Shown: one piece after another, positions 48,321 to 57,930 of the stretch | Numbering within the stretch: the stretch's first letter is position 1 | How the letters are laid out: every line of letters begins with the position of its first letter | Assembly: GCA_017936385.1 (NCBI GenBank) | Contig: JAGBFQ010000020.1 | Coordinates: forward strand, 115,354 to 179,353 | DNA length: 64,000 nucleotides | Direction: 5' to 3' | From: Rikenellaceae bacterium | GTDB taxonomy: Bacteria; Bacteroidota; Bacteroidia; Bacteroidales; Rikenellaceae | Notes under the pieces: generated by a model | Seen by the model: only the letters and a program-made list of their open reading frames with translations | What the model was told of the DNA's origin: nothing | Database searches by the model: none | Translations under genes and position numbers: made by a program

Positions 48321-49424
48321 ATGCAAGTTAAATTTCTTGATTTACAGAAGATTACTGCCAAGTATGCAGACAAGATGCACGAAGCAGTATTGCGTGTGGT
48401 AGATTCTGGTTGGTATCTGCAAGGACACGAAAACGAACGATTTGAAGAAAACTATGCTAAATACATAGGCTCAAAACACGCAATTGGTTGCGCCAATGGT
48501 TTGGATGCACTGATTTGGATTTTTAGGGCTTATATTGAGATGGGAGTTATGCAGCCGGGCGACGAAGTTATCGTTCCCGCCAACACATATATCGCAACCA
48601 TTCTTGCAATTACCGAAAATGGTCTAAAACCCGTGTTGGTAGAGCCTAAACTCTCCACCTATCAGATAGATGATGATCTGATTGAACAGGCAATTACACC
48701 TCGAACAAAAGCAATATGCATTGTTCACCTCTATGGTCAGTGTGCATACACCGATAAAATCGGCGAGTTGTGCCAGAAATATAATCTTAAACTCGTTGAG
48801 GATAATGCACAAGCTCACGGTTGCCTTTACAAAGGTCGCAAGACTGGCTCTTTGGGTGACGCAGCGGGTCACTCTTTCTACCCTGGTAAAAACCTAGGTG
48901 CATTTGGTGATGCTGGTGCGGTAACCACTGATGACGATGAGTTGGCTGCAACTGTGCGTGCTTTAGCGAACTATGGCTCGCAGAAGAAATATGTTTTCAA
49001 ATACACCGGACGCAATAGCCGCTTGGATGAAATACAGGCTGCAATTTTGGATGTTAAGTTGGCGAACTTGGATGAGGATGTTGCTCTTCGCCAAGAGGTG
49101 GCAAAACGCTACTGCTCTGAGATTACCAACCCCAAGATTATCTTGCCTCAGATTGCAGATTGGAAGGCTCATGCATTCCACCTGTTCCCCATTCGCTGTG
49201 CCGAGCGCGACAGATTGCAACAATATTTGTCAGAAAATGGCATCCAGACCATTATTCACTACCCGATAGCACCTCACCAGCAAGAGTGTTATAAAGAGAT
49301 GAATGATATGTCACTGCCTATTACCGAGCAAATTCACAACGAGGAGTTGAGTTTGCCCATCAGTCCCGTAATGACTGCCGAAGAGGTTGAGTATGTTATC
49401 GAAACCATAAACAAGTTTAAGTAG
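48321..49424 (+). CDS. DegT/DnrJ/EryC1/StrS aminotransferase (FdtB/QdtB-like)
   Basis: 367 residues, PLP-dependent sugar aminotransferase. [16 protein letters not shown] (about 53-68), VEDNAQAHG (about 155), and [18 protein letters not shown], where Lys (about 190) forms the PLP Schiff base. With the FdtA-type cupins it most likely makes dTDP-3-amino-3,6-dideoxyhexose (Fuc3N or Qui3N). Starts 2 bases after the ATP-grasp gene. Confidence 0.9.
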   Translation: MQVKFLDLQKITAKYADKMHEAVLRVVDSGWYLQGHENERFEENYAKYIGSKHAIGCANGLDALIWIFRAYIEMGVMQPGDEVIVPANTYIATILAITENGLKPVLVEPKLSTYQIDDDLIEQAITPRTKAICIVHLYGQCAYTDKIGELCQKYNLKLVEDNAQAHGCLYKGRKTGSLGDAAGHSFYPGKNLGAFGDAGAVTTDDDELAATVRALANYGSQKKYVFKYTGRNSRLDEIQAAILDVKLANLDEDVALRQEVAKRYCSEITNPKIILPQIADWKAHAFHLFPIRCAERDRLQQYLSENGIQTIIHYPIAPHQQECYKEMNDMSLPITEQIHNEELSLPISPVMTAEEVEYVIETINKFK

Positions 49425-49432
49425 AATCCTTT

Positions 49433-50686
49433 ATGGAAGCAAAGAAAACCATCTGGTTTGTCAATAAGGATGCTGCGCCTATTGATGTGTATGCGACACA
49501 TTTGCGTACAGTAAAACAAGCGCAATATTTTCAGCAACAAGGTTATGATGTCAAGTTGATATGCTCTGCCAATGTACACAACAAGGATATTAACTATGTG
49601 GACAAGGGGTGGTATGTTGAGCAAACTCACGATGGGGTTCCTTTTGTGTTTGTAAAATCGCTTCATTATGGCAATAGCAGCATAAAACGAATATTGGCAT
49701 ATATGCTGTTTTCATTGAATGTAAATAGGCTATGTCGAAAAATGAAGTCGCCAGATATTGTAGTTCACACATCTCGAATACCATTTGATTATCCCATCTA
49801 TCTGTTTGCAAAACGCAAAAAGGCAAGATATATACTTGATATTACAGATCTTTGGCCTATGGAATTTGAACATATGGGCTTCTTATCATCTCGTAGCCCA
49901 ATACTCAAGTTCTTTTATATGATTGAGAAATCATTATATAGGAAAGCTGACCATGTAGTAATGTCGATGGAAGGGTGTCAACAATATATTAAAGAACACG
50001 AATGGGATTTAGATAGTGGTGGGCCGATTGATTTAAGCAGAATACACTATGTAAACAATGGAATTGATGTGAATGAGTTCCAGTTCAATGCAACCAAGTT
50101 TAAATTGCATGATGCTGATTTGGATGACGACTCAATTCAAAAGGTTGTATATTTAGGAAGCATTAGATTAGCAAACAATTTGGAGCAACTTATAAATGCT
50201 GCGAAGTATTTGCTACCACATCCTGACATAAAAGTGCTGATATATGGAGATGGCCCTGAAAGAAATGTACTTGAAGAAAGGTGCCGAGCAGAGAAAATCA
50301 ATAATGTGATTTTTAAAGAGAAATGGATAGAACCGCATTTTGTCCCATATGTTTTATCGAAAGCCTCCGTCAATATACTTAATTACGCTAAAGGTTGGGC
50401 TCCTTATGGTGGTAGTATGAATAAAATGATGCAGTCTTTTGCTGCAGAGAAACCAATTGTATGCAATGCTGGTATGCGATTTAGTCCAATCAGAGATAAT
50501 GAGGTAGGAATAGATTGCGCCTTTGGTAATGATGTAGAGTACGCAGATGCTATTCTCAAAATGGTGTATTTGACAGAAAATGAAAAACAAGAGTTGTCAA
50601 ATAGATGTAAACGAGTTGCACAAGAGTTTCATATTCCTAATCTAAACAAGAAATTCCAGTCATTGTGTGACATTCCCGTATTATAA
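49433..50686 (+). CDS. Glycosyltransferase family 4 (WbuB-like)
   Basis: 417 residues, GT-B enzyme. N-terminal domain with NKDAAPIDVYATHLRTVKQAQ, typical of the fucosaminyl/WbuB-like transferases; central YILDITDLWPME; C-terminal VVYLGSIRLANNLEQL, LIYGDGPER and GGSMNKMMQSFAAEKPIV. Adds one residue of the repeat unit; donor not known, but an amino-sugar donor would fit the neighbours. Confidence 0.87.
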   Translation: MEAKKTIWFVNKDAAPIDVYATHLRTVKQAQYFQQQGYDVKLICSANVHNKDINYVDKGWYVEQTHDGVPFVFVKSLHYGNSSIKRILAYMLFSLNVNRLCRKMKSPDIVVHTSRIPFDYPIYLFAKRKKARYILDITDLWPMEFEHMGFLSSRSPILKFFYMIEKSLYRKADHVVMSMEGCQQYIKEHEWDLDSGGPIDLSRIHYVNNGIDVNEFQFNATKFKLHDADLDDDSIQKVVYLGSIRLANNLEQLINAAKYLLPHPDIKVLIYGDGPERNVLEERCRAEKINNVIFKEKWIEPHFVPYVLSKASVNILNYAKGWAPYGGSMNKMMQSFAAEKPIVCNAGMRFSPIRDNEVGIDCAFGNDVEYADAILKMVYLTENEKQELSNRCKRVAQEFHIPNLNKKFQSLCDIPVL

Positions 50687-50728
50687 CAAACTACGGAGTA
50701 TAATAGAACGAAATATATACGGTAAGAT

Positions 50729-51805
50729 ATGGATAGGTTGTCTAATACACTCTTTTCTGTACTAAAAACAGCACTATGGAAAGAAACTCTGAACATGGAT
50801 GTTTTTATTTCCTTTACAGTAGATGATTGGCAACAATTTTACAAATTATCAGCCCAACAAGGTGTATTAGCGATAATCTACGATGTGGTATCTAGGCTTC
50901 CTGAAAGATGTCAACCCCCACGTAATATCAAATTACGCTGGGGTTTAGGGGTGGAAAATATTGAGAAACGTTACAAAATTCAACTTGCAGGAGCAAATAA
51001 ATTGTGTGATATATGGGATGCATCAGGAATCAGAACAGTAGTTCTCAAGGGATTCTCATTGAGTAAATATTATCCAGTGCCTGAGCATCGTGAATGTGGC
51101 GACTTTGATTGTTATTTATTGGAGGGCAGATATGAGGATGGTAATGTTTTGGCCGAACAGAATGGAGCGAAAGTAAATCGCGAGTGGTATAAGCACTCAC
51201 AGATTTATTTTCGAGGTATGATGGCTGAGAATCACAATTTTTTGGTTACTACGCGCGAAGGAAAGTCGGCAAAAGAACTAAATACAATATTGGTAGATAA
51301 ATTGGGAGGCAATTTGCAACCTATTGAGAATACAAAAATCTTTTTACCATCACCAATATTTACTGCACTTTTTGTAACGTATCATTCTTTCAGCCCTTTT
51401 ATTAGCGAAGGAATAACCATTCGCCACCTATGTGATTGGGCCTGTTTTATGAAAGCAGAGCAAAATAATTTTGACTGGAATTATTTTTATGAACTATGTA
51501 AACAATTTAAGTTTGATAGATTTGTTGATGCGTCAAATGAAATAATTACCAAGTTCCTAAATGTAGAACTTCCCAATAAAAGTATTATCTGCAATAGTCC
51601 ATATACCCAACAAGTATTAGATGACATCTTGTATGGGAATTCAAAAGTCTTTAATAGTAATAAGGGAAAGTGGTATAAAAGAATAAAACTTATCACTAAC
51701 ATATTTTCATATAGATGGAAACATCACGACATTGCAAGAAGTAGTAGCCTAAATTATTTCTTGTCCATTATATTTGGCTTCCTATTTAGAAAGGAGAAGC
51801 ACTAA
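50729..51805 (+). CDS. Nucleotidyltransferase-fold protein (NTP_transf_5-like)
   Basis: 358 residues. VVLKGFSLSKYYPVPEHRECGDFDCYLL (about 104-131) carries the KG and D-x-D pattern of the 'uncharacterised nucleotidyltransferase' family often found in Bacteroidetes capsule loci. The target is unknown; roles in transferring an NMP- or phosphate-linked decoration to the polysaccharide have been guessed for relatives. No signal or membrane helix apart from a hydrophobic C terminus. Confidence 0.7.
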   Translation: MDRLSNTLFSVLKTALWKETLNMDVFISFTVDDWQQFYKLSAQQGVLAIIYDVVSRLPERCQPPRNIKLRWGLGVENIEKRYKIQLAGANKLCDIWDASGIRTVVLKGFSLSKYYPVPEHRECGDFDCYLLEGRYEDGNVLAEQNGAKVNREWYKHSQIYFRGMMAENHNFLVTTREGKSAKELNTILVDKLGGNLQPIENTKIFLPSPIFTALFVTYHSFSPFISEGITIRHLCDWACFMKAEQNNFDWNYFYELCKQFKFDRFVDASNEIITKFLNVELPNKSIICNSPYTQQVLDDILYGNSKVFNSNKGKWYKRIKLITNIFSYRWKHHDIARSSSLNYFLSIIFGFLFRKEKH

Positions 51806-51825
51806 TCTAAAATTAATAGTTAAAT

Positions 51826-52710
51826 ATGAAAGGTATTGTATTAGCAGGAGGTAGTGGTACTAGATTGTACCCTATTACAAAGGGCGTTAGTAAGCAATTG
51901 CTTCCTATTTACGACAAACCAATGATTTACTATCCAATTTCCACCTTGATGTTGGCTGGTATTAGGGACATTTTAATTATTTCGACCCCACATGACTTAC
52001 CTGGTTTCAAGCGTCTGCTCGGTGATGGTTCTAATTATGGCGTACATTTCGAATACGCAGAACAACCTTCGCCTGATGGTTTAGCACAGGCATTTATAAT
52101 TGGCGAAAAGTTTATTGGTGATGATTGTGCATGCTTAGTTTTAGGAGATAATATTTTCTATGGACAGGGGTTTACTGACATGCTCAAACAGGCTGTAAAT
52201 AATGCAGAAAGACTCAACAAGGCTACTGTTTTCGGGTATTGGGTTCCTGACCCAGAGCGATTTGGCGTTGCAGAGTTCGATGAAGAAGGTAATGTTTTAA
52301 GTATTGAGGAGAAACCCCAAGAGCCCAAAAGTAATTATGCAGTAGTTGGACTTTACTTCTATCCCAATAAGGTTGTGAAAGTTGCCAAAAACATTAAACC
52401 ATCTGCACGTGGTGAGTTGGAGATTACGACTGTTAATGAGCAGTTCAGACAGGATAGAGAGTTGAAACTCCAAATTATGGGTCGTGGGTTTGCATGGCTT
52501 GATACCGGCACTCAAGAGAGTCTTTTTGATGCTTCGAGATTTGTAGAAGTAGTTGAAACACGCCAAGGAGTTCAAGTATCTTGTCTTGAAGAGATTGCAT
52601 GGAAGAGAGGTTGGCTATCAGATGAAGATATGCTTCGTTTAGCAGAGCCTATGAAGAAAAATGCCTATGGTCAATACATGATTAACTTGGTTAAGAATAC
52701 ACGTCATTAA
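51826..52710 (+). CDS. rfbA: Glucose-1-phosphate thymidylyltransferase
   Basis: 294 residues, makes dTDP-glucose from dTTP and glucose-1-phosphate. [20 protein letters not shown] (5-24), [20 protein letters not shown] (about 107) and [19 protein letters not shown] are diagnostic. It feeds rfbB. No rfbC or rfbD follows, so the dTDP branch goes to an amino sugar rather than rhamnose here. Confidence 0.96.
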   Translation: MKGIVLAGGSGTRLYPITKGVSKQLLPIYDKPMIYYPISTLMLAGIRDILIISTPHDLPGFKRLLGDGSNYGVHFEYAEQPSPDGLAQAFIIGEKFIGDDCACLVLGDNIFYGQGFTDMLKQAVNNAERLNKATVFGYWVPDPERFGVAEFDEEGNVLSIEEKPQEPKSNYAVVGLYFYPNKVVKVAKNIKPSARGELEITTVNEQFRQDRELKLQIMGRGFAWLDTGTQESLFDASRFVEVVETRQGVQVSCLEEIAWKRGWLSDEDMLRLAEPMKKNAYGQYMINLVKNTRH

Positions 52711-52899
52711 GAGCATTTATAGTCATTTATTCATAGTTTAATAAATCCTTTCTCATAGTGTGAAGATGCCTATTGTATTAGATAATATTCATTCAATAGA
52801 TTGCCACTAATTCTATCCCAGTTTAAATATAAATATCGAAAATATTAATATGGTTCAACATATCTTTTGTTAGATATTAGATAAACGAGCGTTTTACTA

Positions 52900-52907
52900 T
52901 ACATTTG
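52900..52907 (+). promoter_or_regulatory. Candidate promoter of rfbB
   Basis: TACATTTG, 62 bases before the rfbB ATG, within a 258-base AT-rich gap (52711-52968) that otherwise shows nothing. It would let rfbB be transcribed independently of the capsule operon. Confidence 0.45.
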
Positions 52908-52968
52908 ACATTATCATATCCATCCGGCATAACTCTCTGCTAATAAAATTAAACAAACACCAAATATT

Positions 52969-54108
52969 ATGGCAAAAAGAAATATCGTAATCACAGGTGG
53001 TGCGGGATTTATTGGCTCGCATGTGGTGCGCCTGTTCGTGAATAAGTACCCCGAGTACAACATCATCAATCTCGACAAACTTACATACGCGGGAAATCTC
53101 GCAAACCTCAAAGACATAGAGGATAAACCCAACTACAAGTTTGTCAAGATGGATATCTGCGACTTTGATGCCTTCCACAAACTTATGCAACAGGAGCAGA
53201 TTGACGGCATCATCCACCTCGCCGCCGAGAGCCACGTAGACCGCTCCATCAAAGACCCCTTCACCTTCGCCCGCACAAACGTTATGGGCACTCTCTCGTT
53301 GCTACAAGCTGCCAAACTCTATTGGGAGAGCCTGCCTGAGGGCTACGAGGGCAAGCGATTCTACCACATCTCGACCGATGAGGTATATGGTGCTCTTACA
53401 ATGAATCACCCCGAGGGTATCGAACCTCCATTTAAGACCGTTGCTTCGTCGGAAGGTCACAAGGCTTACGGTGACGACTTCTTCTACGAAACAACGAAAT
53501 ACAACCCTCATTCGCCCTATTCGGCGTCGAAGGCCTCGTCAGACCATTTCGTGAGAGCCTACCACGACACCTACGGCATGCCTACAATAGTTACCAATTG
53601 CTCGAACAACTACGGTCCTTATCAGTTCCCCGAAAAGCTGATTCCGCTATTTATCAACAACATACGCAATCGCAAGCCGCTGCCCGTATATGGCAAAGGC
53701 GAGAATGTGCGCGACTGGCTCTATGTCGAGGACCACGCGAGGGCTATCGACCTTATTTTCCACGAGGGCGAGGTAGCAGAAACCTACAACATTGGCGGTT
53801 TCAACGAGTGGAAAAATATCGACCTTATCAAGGTAATGATTAAGACCGTGGACCGTATCTTGGGCAACCCTGAGGGTGCATCGCTCGACCTTATCACCTA
53901 CGTTACCGACCGCCTTGGCCACGATGCCCGATATGCAATCGACTCAACAAAGTTGCAAAAGGAGCTTGGCTGGGAGCCTTCGCTCCAATTCGAGGAGGGC
54001 ATCGAAAAGACCGTTCGCTGGTACTTGGACAACCAAGAGTGGATGGACAACATCACAAGTGGTGAGTATGAGAAGTACTACGAAGATATGTATAAATATA
54101 ACGGATAG
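52969..54108 (+). CDS. rfbB: dTDP-glucose 4,6-dehydratase
   Basis: 379 residues, short-chain dehydrogenase fold: GGAGFIGSHVV (NAD loop, 9-19), HLAAESHVDRS (about 83), STDEVYG (about 137, catalytic Thr-Asp-Glu), YSASKASSDH (Tyr-x3-Lys) and NNYGPYQFPEKLIP. Converts dTDP-glucose to dTDP-4-keto-6-deoxyglucose. Base composition is clearly more GC-rich than the preceding 15 kb and like the genome core, so it may be the resident copy at the locus edge. Confidence 0.97.
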   Translation: MAKRNIVITGGAGFIGSHVVRLFVNKYPEYNIINLDKLTYAGNLANLKDIEDKPNYKFVKMDICDFDAFHKLMQQEQIDGIIHLAAESHVDRSIKDPFTFARTNVMGTLSLLQAAKLYWESLPEGYEGKRFYHISTDEVYGALTMNHPEGIEPPFKTVASSEGHKAYGDDFFYETTKYNPHSPYSASKASSDHFVRAYHDTYGMPTIVTNCSNNYGPYQFPEKLIPLFINNIRNRKPLPVYGKGENVRDWLYVEDHARAIDLIFHEGEVAETYNIGGFNEWKNIDLIKVMIKTVDRILGNPEGASLDLITYVTDRLGHDARYAIDSTKLQKELGWEPSLQFEEGIEKTVRWYLDNQEWMDNITSGEYEKYYEDMYKYNG

Positions 54109-54131
54109 ATAATCATATTACTAATATTTCG

Positions 54132-54173
54132 CTACACCATTCGCTATTGGATTAGTGGATGGTGTAGTTTTTT
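54132..54173 (+). terminator. Terminator after rfbB / end of capsule locus
   Basis: A 15-pair stem (54132-54146 with 54153-54167, two G-T pairs) and a 6-base T run. Confidence 0.85.
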
Positions 54174-54177
54174 GTGC

Positions 54178-54185
54178 TATCTTTG
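54178..54185 (+). promoter_or_regulatory. -7 promoter box of the FRG gene
   Basis: TATCTTTG, 22 bases before the ATG at 54208 and directly after the rfbB terminator. It overlaps an upstream in-frame start at 54172, ruling that out. Confidence 0.65.
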
Positions 54186-54207
54186 TTCCATAAAGGACAT
54201 TTGGTAT

Positions 54208-55404
54208 ATGGATGCAATTTCATTGAAACAATTGAAAGATAATGTGGCCGCTTTCTATCAAGAAGGCGTGTTTGATTGTGACAAACAATTCGAACAATTT
54301 CCATTGTTCAAAACGCCCGATAATGCATTTGAGATTGTATCTAAAAATGATGGTAGCCAGCAGAAACTTCTTATTCCCTGCGCGGGACAATATTCAATAC
54401 TATTTCGTGGACAAAGCAAGGATTTTTCGCCTTGCGTACCCACACTATACCGAGGAGATTATACGGCTGTTGATGTTTTTATAGAGCGATTGAGATTGGC
54501 TGTCCTTATCGAGCTTTTGGATTCACATCCCGTTGTAAAAGAGATATTTATCAAGAACCAATGGAAGGTAGATTATGAGGGGTTGGCTCAACATTATGGT
54601 TTGAAAACAGCTATGCTCGATTTTACATCAGACATTGATGTTGCTCTATTTTTTGCAATGTGTCCGTATAATCCTCAAACCGATAGCTATGAATCTGTCA
54701 CAACTGAAAATAATACTGGGGTAATATTCAGTGTTAGTCCAGTGCAAATGGCAATGTTTGGCAGTACTATGCCAAACCTATTTTCTCATAAGATAGAAGT
54801 AATCGGTCTTCAACCTTTTGAGCGACCAGCATTGCAACGAGGTTTTGCCCTTAGAATGAACGAAGGTGAGGACTTGCAAGCGTGGAAATGCCACTTCACC
54901 TTCACAAAGGCAGATTCAGAAGAGTATCTTAGGAAATTCAATAACGGACATGGACTCTGGTGTACCGACATCTTGGTTGGTAAGGTCAATGAGATAAAGA
55001 GTTTGACTGCTTTCACCCCACAACATTTTAGAAAGGCTTATAAATTGGCTGCGCTGAAAGGACTTTCCAAAACGCAAATACGAGCAATGTTGCAAGAGAG
55101 AAAGATACTCATTACAAACAAGGCTTCATACCCAGTTTTTAGCATTGATGAGAAGCAGAACATAATAGATAATTGGAATAACTTTGGTGAACAAAAATTC
55201 TTCTCTCGGATTGTGACTCGAAGAATGATTACATTAAACAATTCAGAAACCAATGAACAGGGAGAAAAGAGAGGACACATTAAGGAGGAGAAACCTAATA
55301 TTGATATTAATCACATCTCCCATATAGAGCTATTGCGTACCATCCAAACGGGTCGTCTTGCACCCAATGGTTTCGAGGCAAGGCGACCACATTCTTCAGT
55401 ATAA
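54208..55404 (+). CDS. FRG domain protein
   Basis: 398 residues. The FRG domain (about 50-230) shows SILFRGQSKDFSPCVPTLYRG (in parts) and the signature LAQHYGLKTAMLDFTSDIDVALFFAM (in parts). The FRG fold is of unknown activity, and members turn up in mobile elements and defence-like neighbourhoods. The C-terminal ~170 residues have no recognised domain. Monocistronic. It is the first gene after the capsule locus, in a small accessory region with a phage remnant and a TIR protein, so a defence role is possible but unproven. Confidence 0.75.
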   Translation: MDAISLKQLKDNVAAFYQEGVFDCDKQFEQFPLFKTPDNAFEIVSKNDGSQQKLLIPCAGQYSILFRGQSKDFSPCVPTLYRGDYTAVDVFIERLRLAVLIELLDSHPVVKEIFIKNQWKVDYEGLAQHYGLKTAMLDFTSDIDVALFFAMCPYNPQTDSYESVTTENNTGVIFSVSPVQMAMFGSTMPNLFSHKIEVIGLQPFERPALQRGFALRMNEGEDLQAWKCHFTFTKADSEEYLRKFNNGHGLWCTDILVGKVNEIKSLTAFTPQHFRKAYKLAALKGLSKTQIRAMLQERKILITNKASYPVFSIDEKQNIIDNWNNFGEQKFFSRIVTRRMITLNNSETNEQGEKRGHIKEEKPNIDINHISHIELLRTIQTGRLAPNGFEARRPHSSV

Positions 55405-55426
55405 AATAGGTGAAATAGACTACACC

Positions 55427-55651
55427 CTACGGATAGCGGTACGGGTCGTAGTCGTTCTGGAATGTAGCCAGTTGCCAATCGGTGACTGGCTTCTTTGTTT
55501 CGTCGACCTTACGAGGAATTTGTGGGTTGAGTCGAAGTTTCGCCGCATCGTTGAGCCACTTCATCGAGTCCTCATAATCTCGCATACGCACTGCACTCAC
55601 ATTGTTTGGAGCGATGAGTTTTGTGAGTTCATAGACAGCCAAACGCACCAT
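55427..55651 (-). pseudogene. Fragment of a Mu-like phage protein (Gp36/DUF1320-like)
   Basis: 74 codons on the minus strand resembling the C-terminal half of Mu-type head-region proteins: VYELTKLIAPNNVSAVRMRDYEDSMKWLNDAA (in parts) with the usual Tyr/Trp pattern. A stop lies a few codons upstream, so the N-terminal half is lost. The flank 55652-55953 has no gene I can support. Probably a scar of a transposable prophage; no other phage genes remain. Confidence 0.45.
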
Positions 55652-55953
55652 CGTCTTGCTTTAAGTCCCGCCAACACATGTACACCTTAGCACAAAAAGG
55701 TATAAATCTCCTTGTTGGCGTTGTCGATTCACCACCAAGCGAGTTCGCCGCCTACTTGAGTTTGGCGATGGCACTATATATCACCATGTAGGTATATCCA
55801 TGACAAGTGAGGTATACTACTTCTTGACATTGCTATTGCCCTCTCGTTTCTCCCCAATTGCCAAGATTGTTGTACTTCAATACACACCTAACAAGCCCGA
55901 TCAATCTATTTTGCGTAACACGCTCCTTTGCCCCGATAGTTGTGTCCGTAGTT

Positions 55954-57417
55954 TTAATTATCCAATTTTTCCAGCAGTAAATTAGCTATATGCTCTATTT
56001 GAGGCTCAATTTCATTAGTGGTATCTATTCGCTCATATCCTTTATTATACAAGGTATCCATAGGTGACGGTGTAAAATCTTCAAACAATATAGGAATGAC
56101 ACTATTCTCACCACATCTATCTTTGTATTGTTGCGACTCAAAAACAGTCCATACTTTCTTCGGATAATTACTGTCAATCATTGCGACCACATATTTAGCA
56201 TCAGCAGCATAAATTGGCTTAAAATATGCATCTAGATCTTTACCAAGAATATCGGCAGCCGCATTCCTATCATAGAATACGCTGACTTCATTTGCCACTA
56301 ATTTATTTACTAATAGTTCAACATATTTTCTCTTTTCTCCTGCAAAAGACATTGCAAAATCATATTGAACTTGTTCGGATATTTTAAATCCCATTTCTTT
56401 CTTGAATTTCATCCAATTAGTATTTTTTATATAGAATAAAAATTTGGGATCCTCTATAGCTAAAATCTTTGATGCAACATCGTAAAATAGGACTTTTGCT
56501 ATTTTTTCATTATTGTGAATCAAACGTGTAATATATCCTTTATCAGCAATCTGGCTAATACTAGCTTTGTATTTGGGGTGAAGCATATAAACATCATCCA
56601 TTTGCAAAGCACCATTAGCCGATTCTGCGAGCCATTCTAATAATCGTAGATATGGTGCTAGTCCACCTCGTCTGTTCCGATTTCCTACTGCGAATTCTTT
56701 AATAGTGCTATTGAAAACCCTATCCAGTTCTTGCATCTTGTTAAGTATGGCTTCGTCTGGCAATGTGGTAATTACGGTGTTAGCATCTTGTGTTTCCGTA
56801 ATACCATTCATTATACACAATGTCTTGCATAACATTTGAACGATATGAAAACTTCCAAATGAGTTCTTCGCAAGTTGCTCTTTGTTTGCAATTTTAATAT
56901 TTAGAGCTATCTCTCCTTTACTTATGAGTTCAACCAATTTCTCTGTTGGATTCGCCTCAAATCTAATAGTATCTATTCGATTATTTAGATCAGGGGCTAA
57001 TTGAACTAAACATTCTCCAGCCTTATTGATTCCAATAAGCACCAATTTTGTATCCTCGCAACATTCATCAGCCAAAACTTTCAAAAGATCTGAGAATCCA
57101 TGTTTTATTTCATCACTTAATAGATGAAAATCATCAATAATAACAATACCGCATTTTCTTGGACTGCTCAAAATGAGTTTAATATACTCAATATCTTCTT
57201 GTATGCGAGCGGATAAAAATTCGGCAGACATTGCATTATCTGCAATAATTTTCTTAATACATGTTGTTTTGCCGATACCGGATGGTCCCTCGACAATTAC
57301 ACCTCGACCTTTAGATCTTAAAGCAACCTTAGTTTTAATATGCTCATTAGGCTCAATAAACCTATGTTTAGGGACGCCTGAATCACAATACACATCTTCT
57401 AGAAAAAGTCTTTCCAT
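55954..57417 (-). CDS. AAA/STAND-type NTPase with C-terminal TIR domain
   Basis: 487 residues. N-terminal P-loop NTPase: Walker A EGPSGIGKTTC (about 43-53), Walker B GIVIIDDFHLL (about 90), then helical region to about 350. The C-terminal ~135 residues form a TIR domain: YDFAMSFAGEKRKYVELL, VSVFYDRNAAADILGKDL, and YPKKVWTVFESQQY with the Glu expected to be catalytic in NAD+-cleaving TIRs. A nucleotide-switch sensor joined to an NADase effector is a common antiphage design (abortive infection). No associated gene in an operon. AT-rich, accessory-type DNA. Confidence 0.85.
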   Translation of the reverse strand: MERLFLEDVYCDSGVPKHRFIEPNEHIKTKVALRSKGRGVIVEGPSGIGKTTCIKKIIADNAMSAEFLSARIQEDIEYIKLILSSPRKCGIVIIDDFHLLSDEIKHGFSDLLKVLADECCEDTKLVLIGINKAGECLVQLAPDLNNRIDTIRFEANPTEKLVELISKGEIALNIKIANKEQLAKNSFGSFHIVQMLCKTLCIMNGITETQDANTVITTLPDEAILNKMQELDRVFNSTIKEFAVGNRNRRGGLAPYLRLLEWLAESANGALQMDDVYMLHPKYKASISQIADKGYITRLIHNNEKIAKVLFYDVASKILAIEDPKFLFYIKNTNWMKFKKEMGFKISEQVQYDFAMSFAGEKRKYVELLVNKLVANEVSVFYDRNAAADILGKDLDAYFKPIYAADAKYVVAMIDSNYPKKVWTVFESQQYKDRCGENSVIPILFEDFTPSPMDTLYNKGYERIDTTNEIEPQIEHIANLLLEKLDN

Positions 57418-57692
57418 ATCTTATTCTTTTTTTAATTTTATCTGTCCTGTTAGTAGTTTTTGCATCATACCTGATTTTAGGAGGCAGTACTTATCACATT
57501 GGGTTTCAACATCAGCTATCTCACTATTTCTCTATACAGTAGAAATTATTTATTACTCTTTTGTATCTATCAGTAGTTTATTATTGATTAATACATCATA
57601 GGTGTACAACAAACGTCAAAATAGTTCCATTATTGCATCTTAACATCCAGCATTCAACAATTTTTAACTATCTAATTTCTATAGCATTAGTA

Positions 57693-57700
57693 CAAATTTA
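57693..57700 (-). promoter_or_regulatory. Weak promoter candidate for the AAA-TIR gene
   Basis: Minus strand reads TAAATTTG, but about 275 bases upstream of the ATG. The stretch 57418-57857 is otherwise AT-rich with no supported gene. Confidence 0.25.
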
Positions 57701-57857
57701 TGGATTTTTATGTAAAGTTCCAAATTCATACGGCAGATAACCAATCAATCAGTTAGATATTTTTATTGTACAATAGTGATATATTAACTAAAAATCCTCT
57801 ATCGGGAAAGTGATATTGAACGAGTATTACAAAGTTGCTATCGAGGGAGGTTTTAGG

Positions 57858-57918
57858 TTATACCCGATAAGGTGTAAAATGCAAAACTTTCATTATATTT
57901 GCACCCGAAAGGGTATAA
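57858..57918 (+). promoter_or_regulatory. Promoter with two operators for the HipB-like gene
   Basis: Operator 1 is TTATACC-N6-GGTGTAA (57858-57877); operator 2 is TTGCACC-N6-GGTATAA (57899-57918). Their centres are 41 bases apart (four helical turns) and they straddle the -7 box TATATTTG (57894-57901). This fits autorepression by the HTH protein, like hipBA operators. Confidence 0.65.
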
Positions 57919-57930
57919 TTTATTGCATAT

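Noticed and set aside
57446..57590. GTTAGTAGTT and a similar AGTAGTTTATTATT near the AAA-TIR gene, like parts of the dispersed repeat
   Set aside because: No hairpin module or T run follows, so probably chance in AT-rich DNA.
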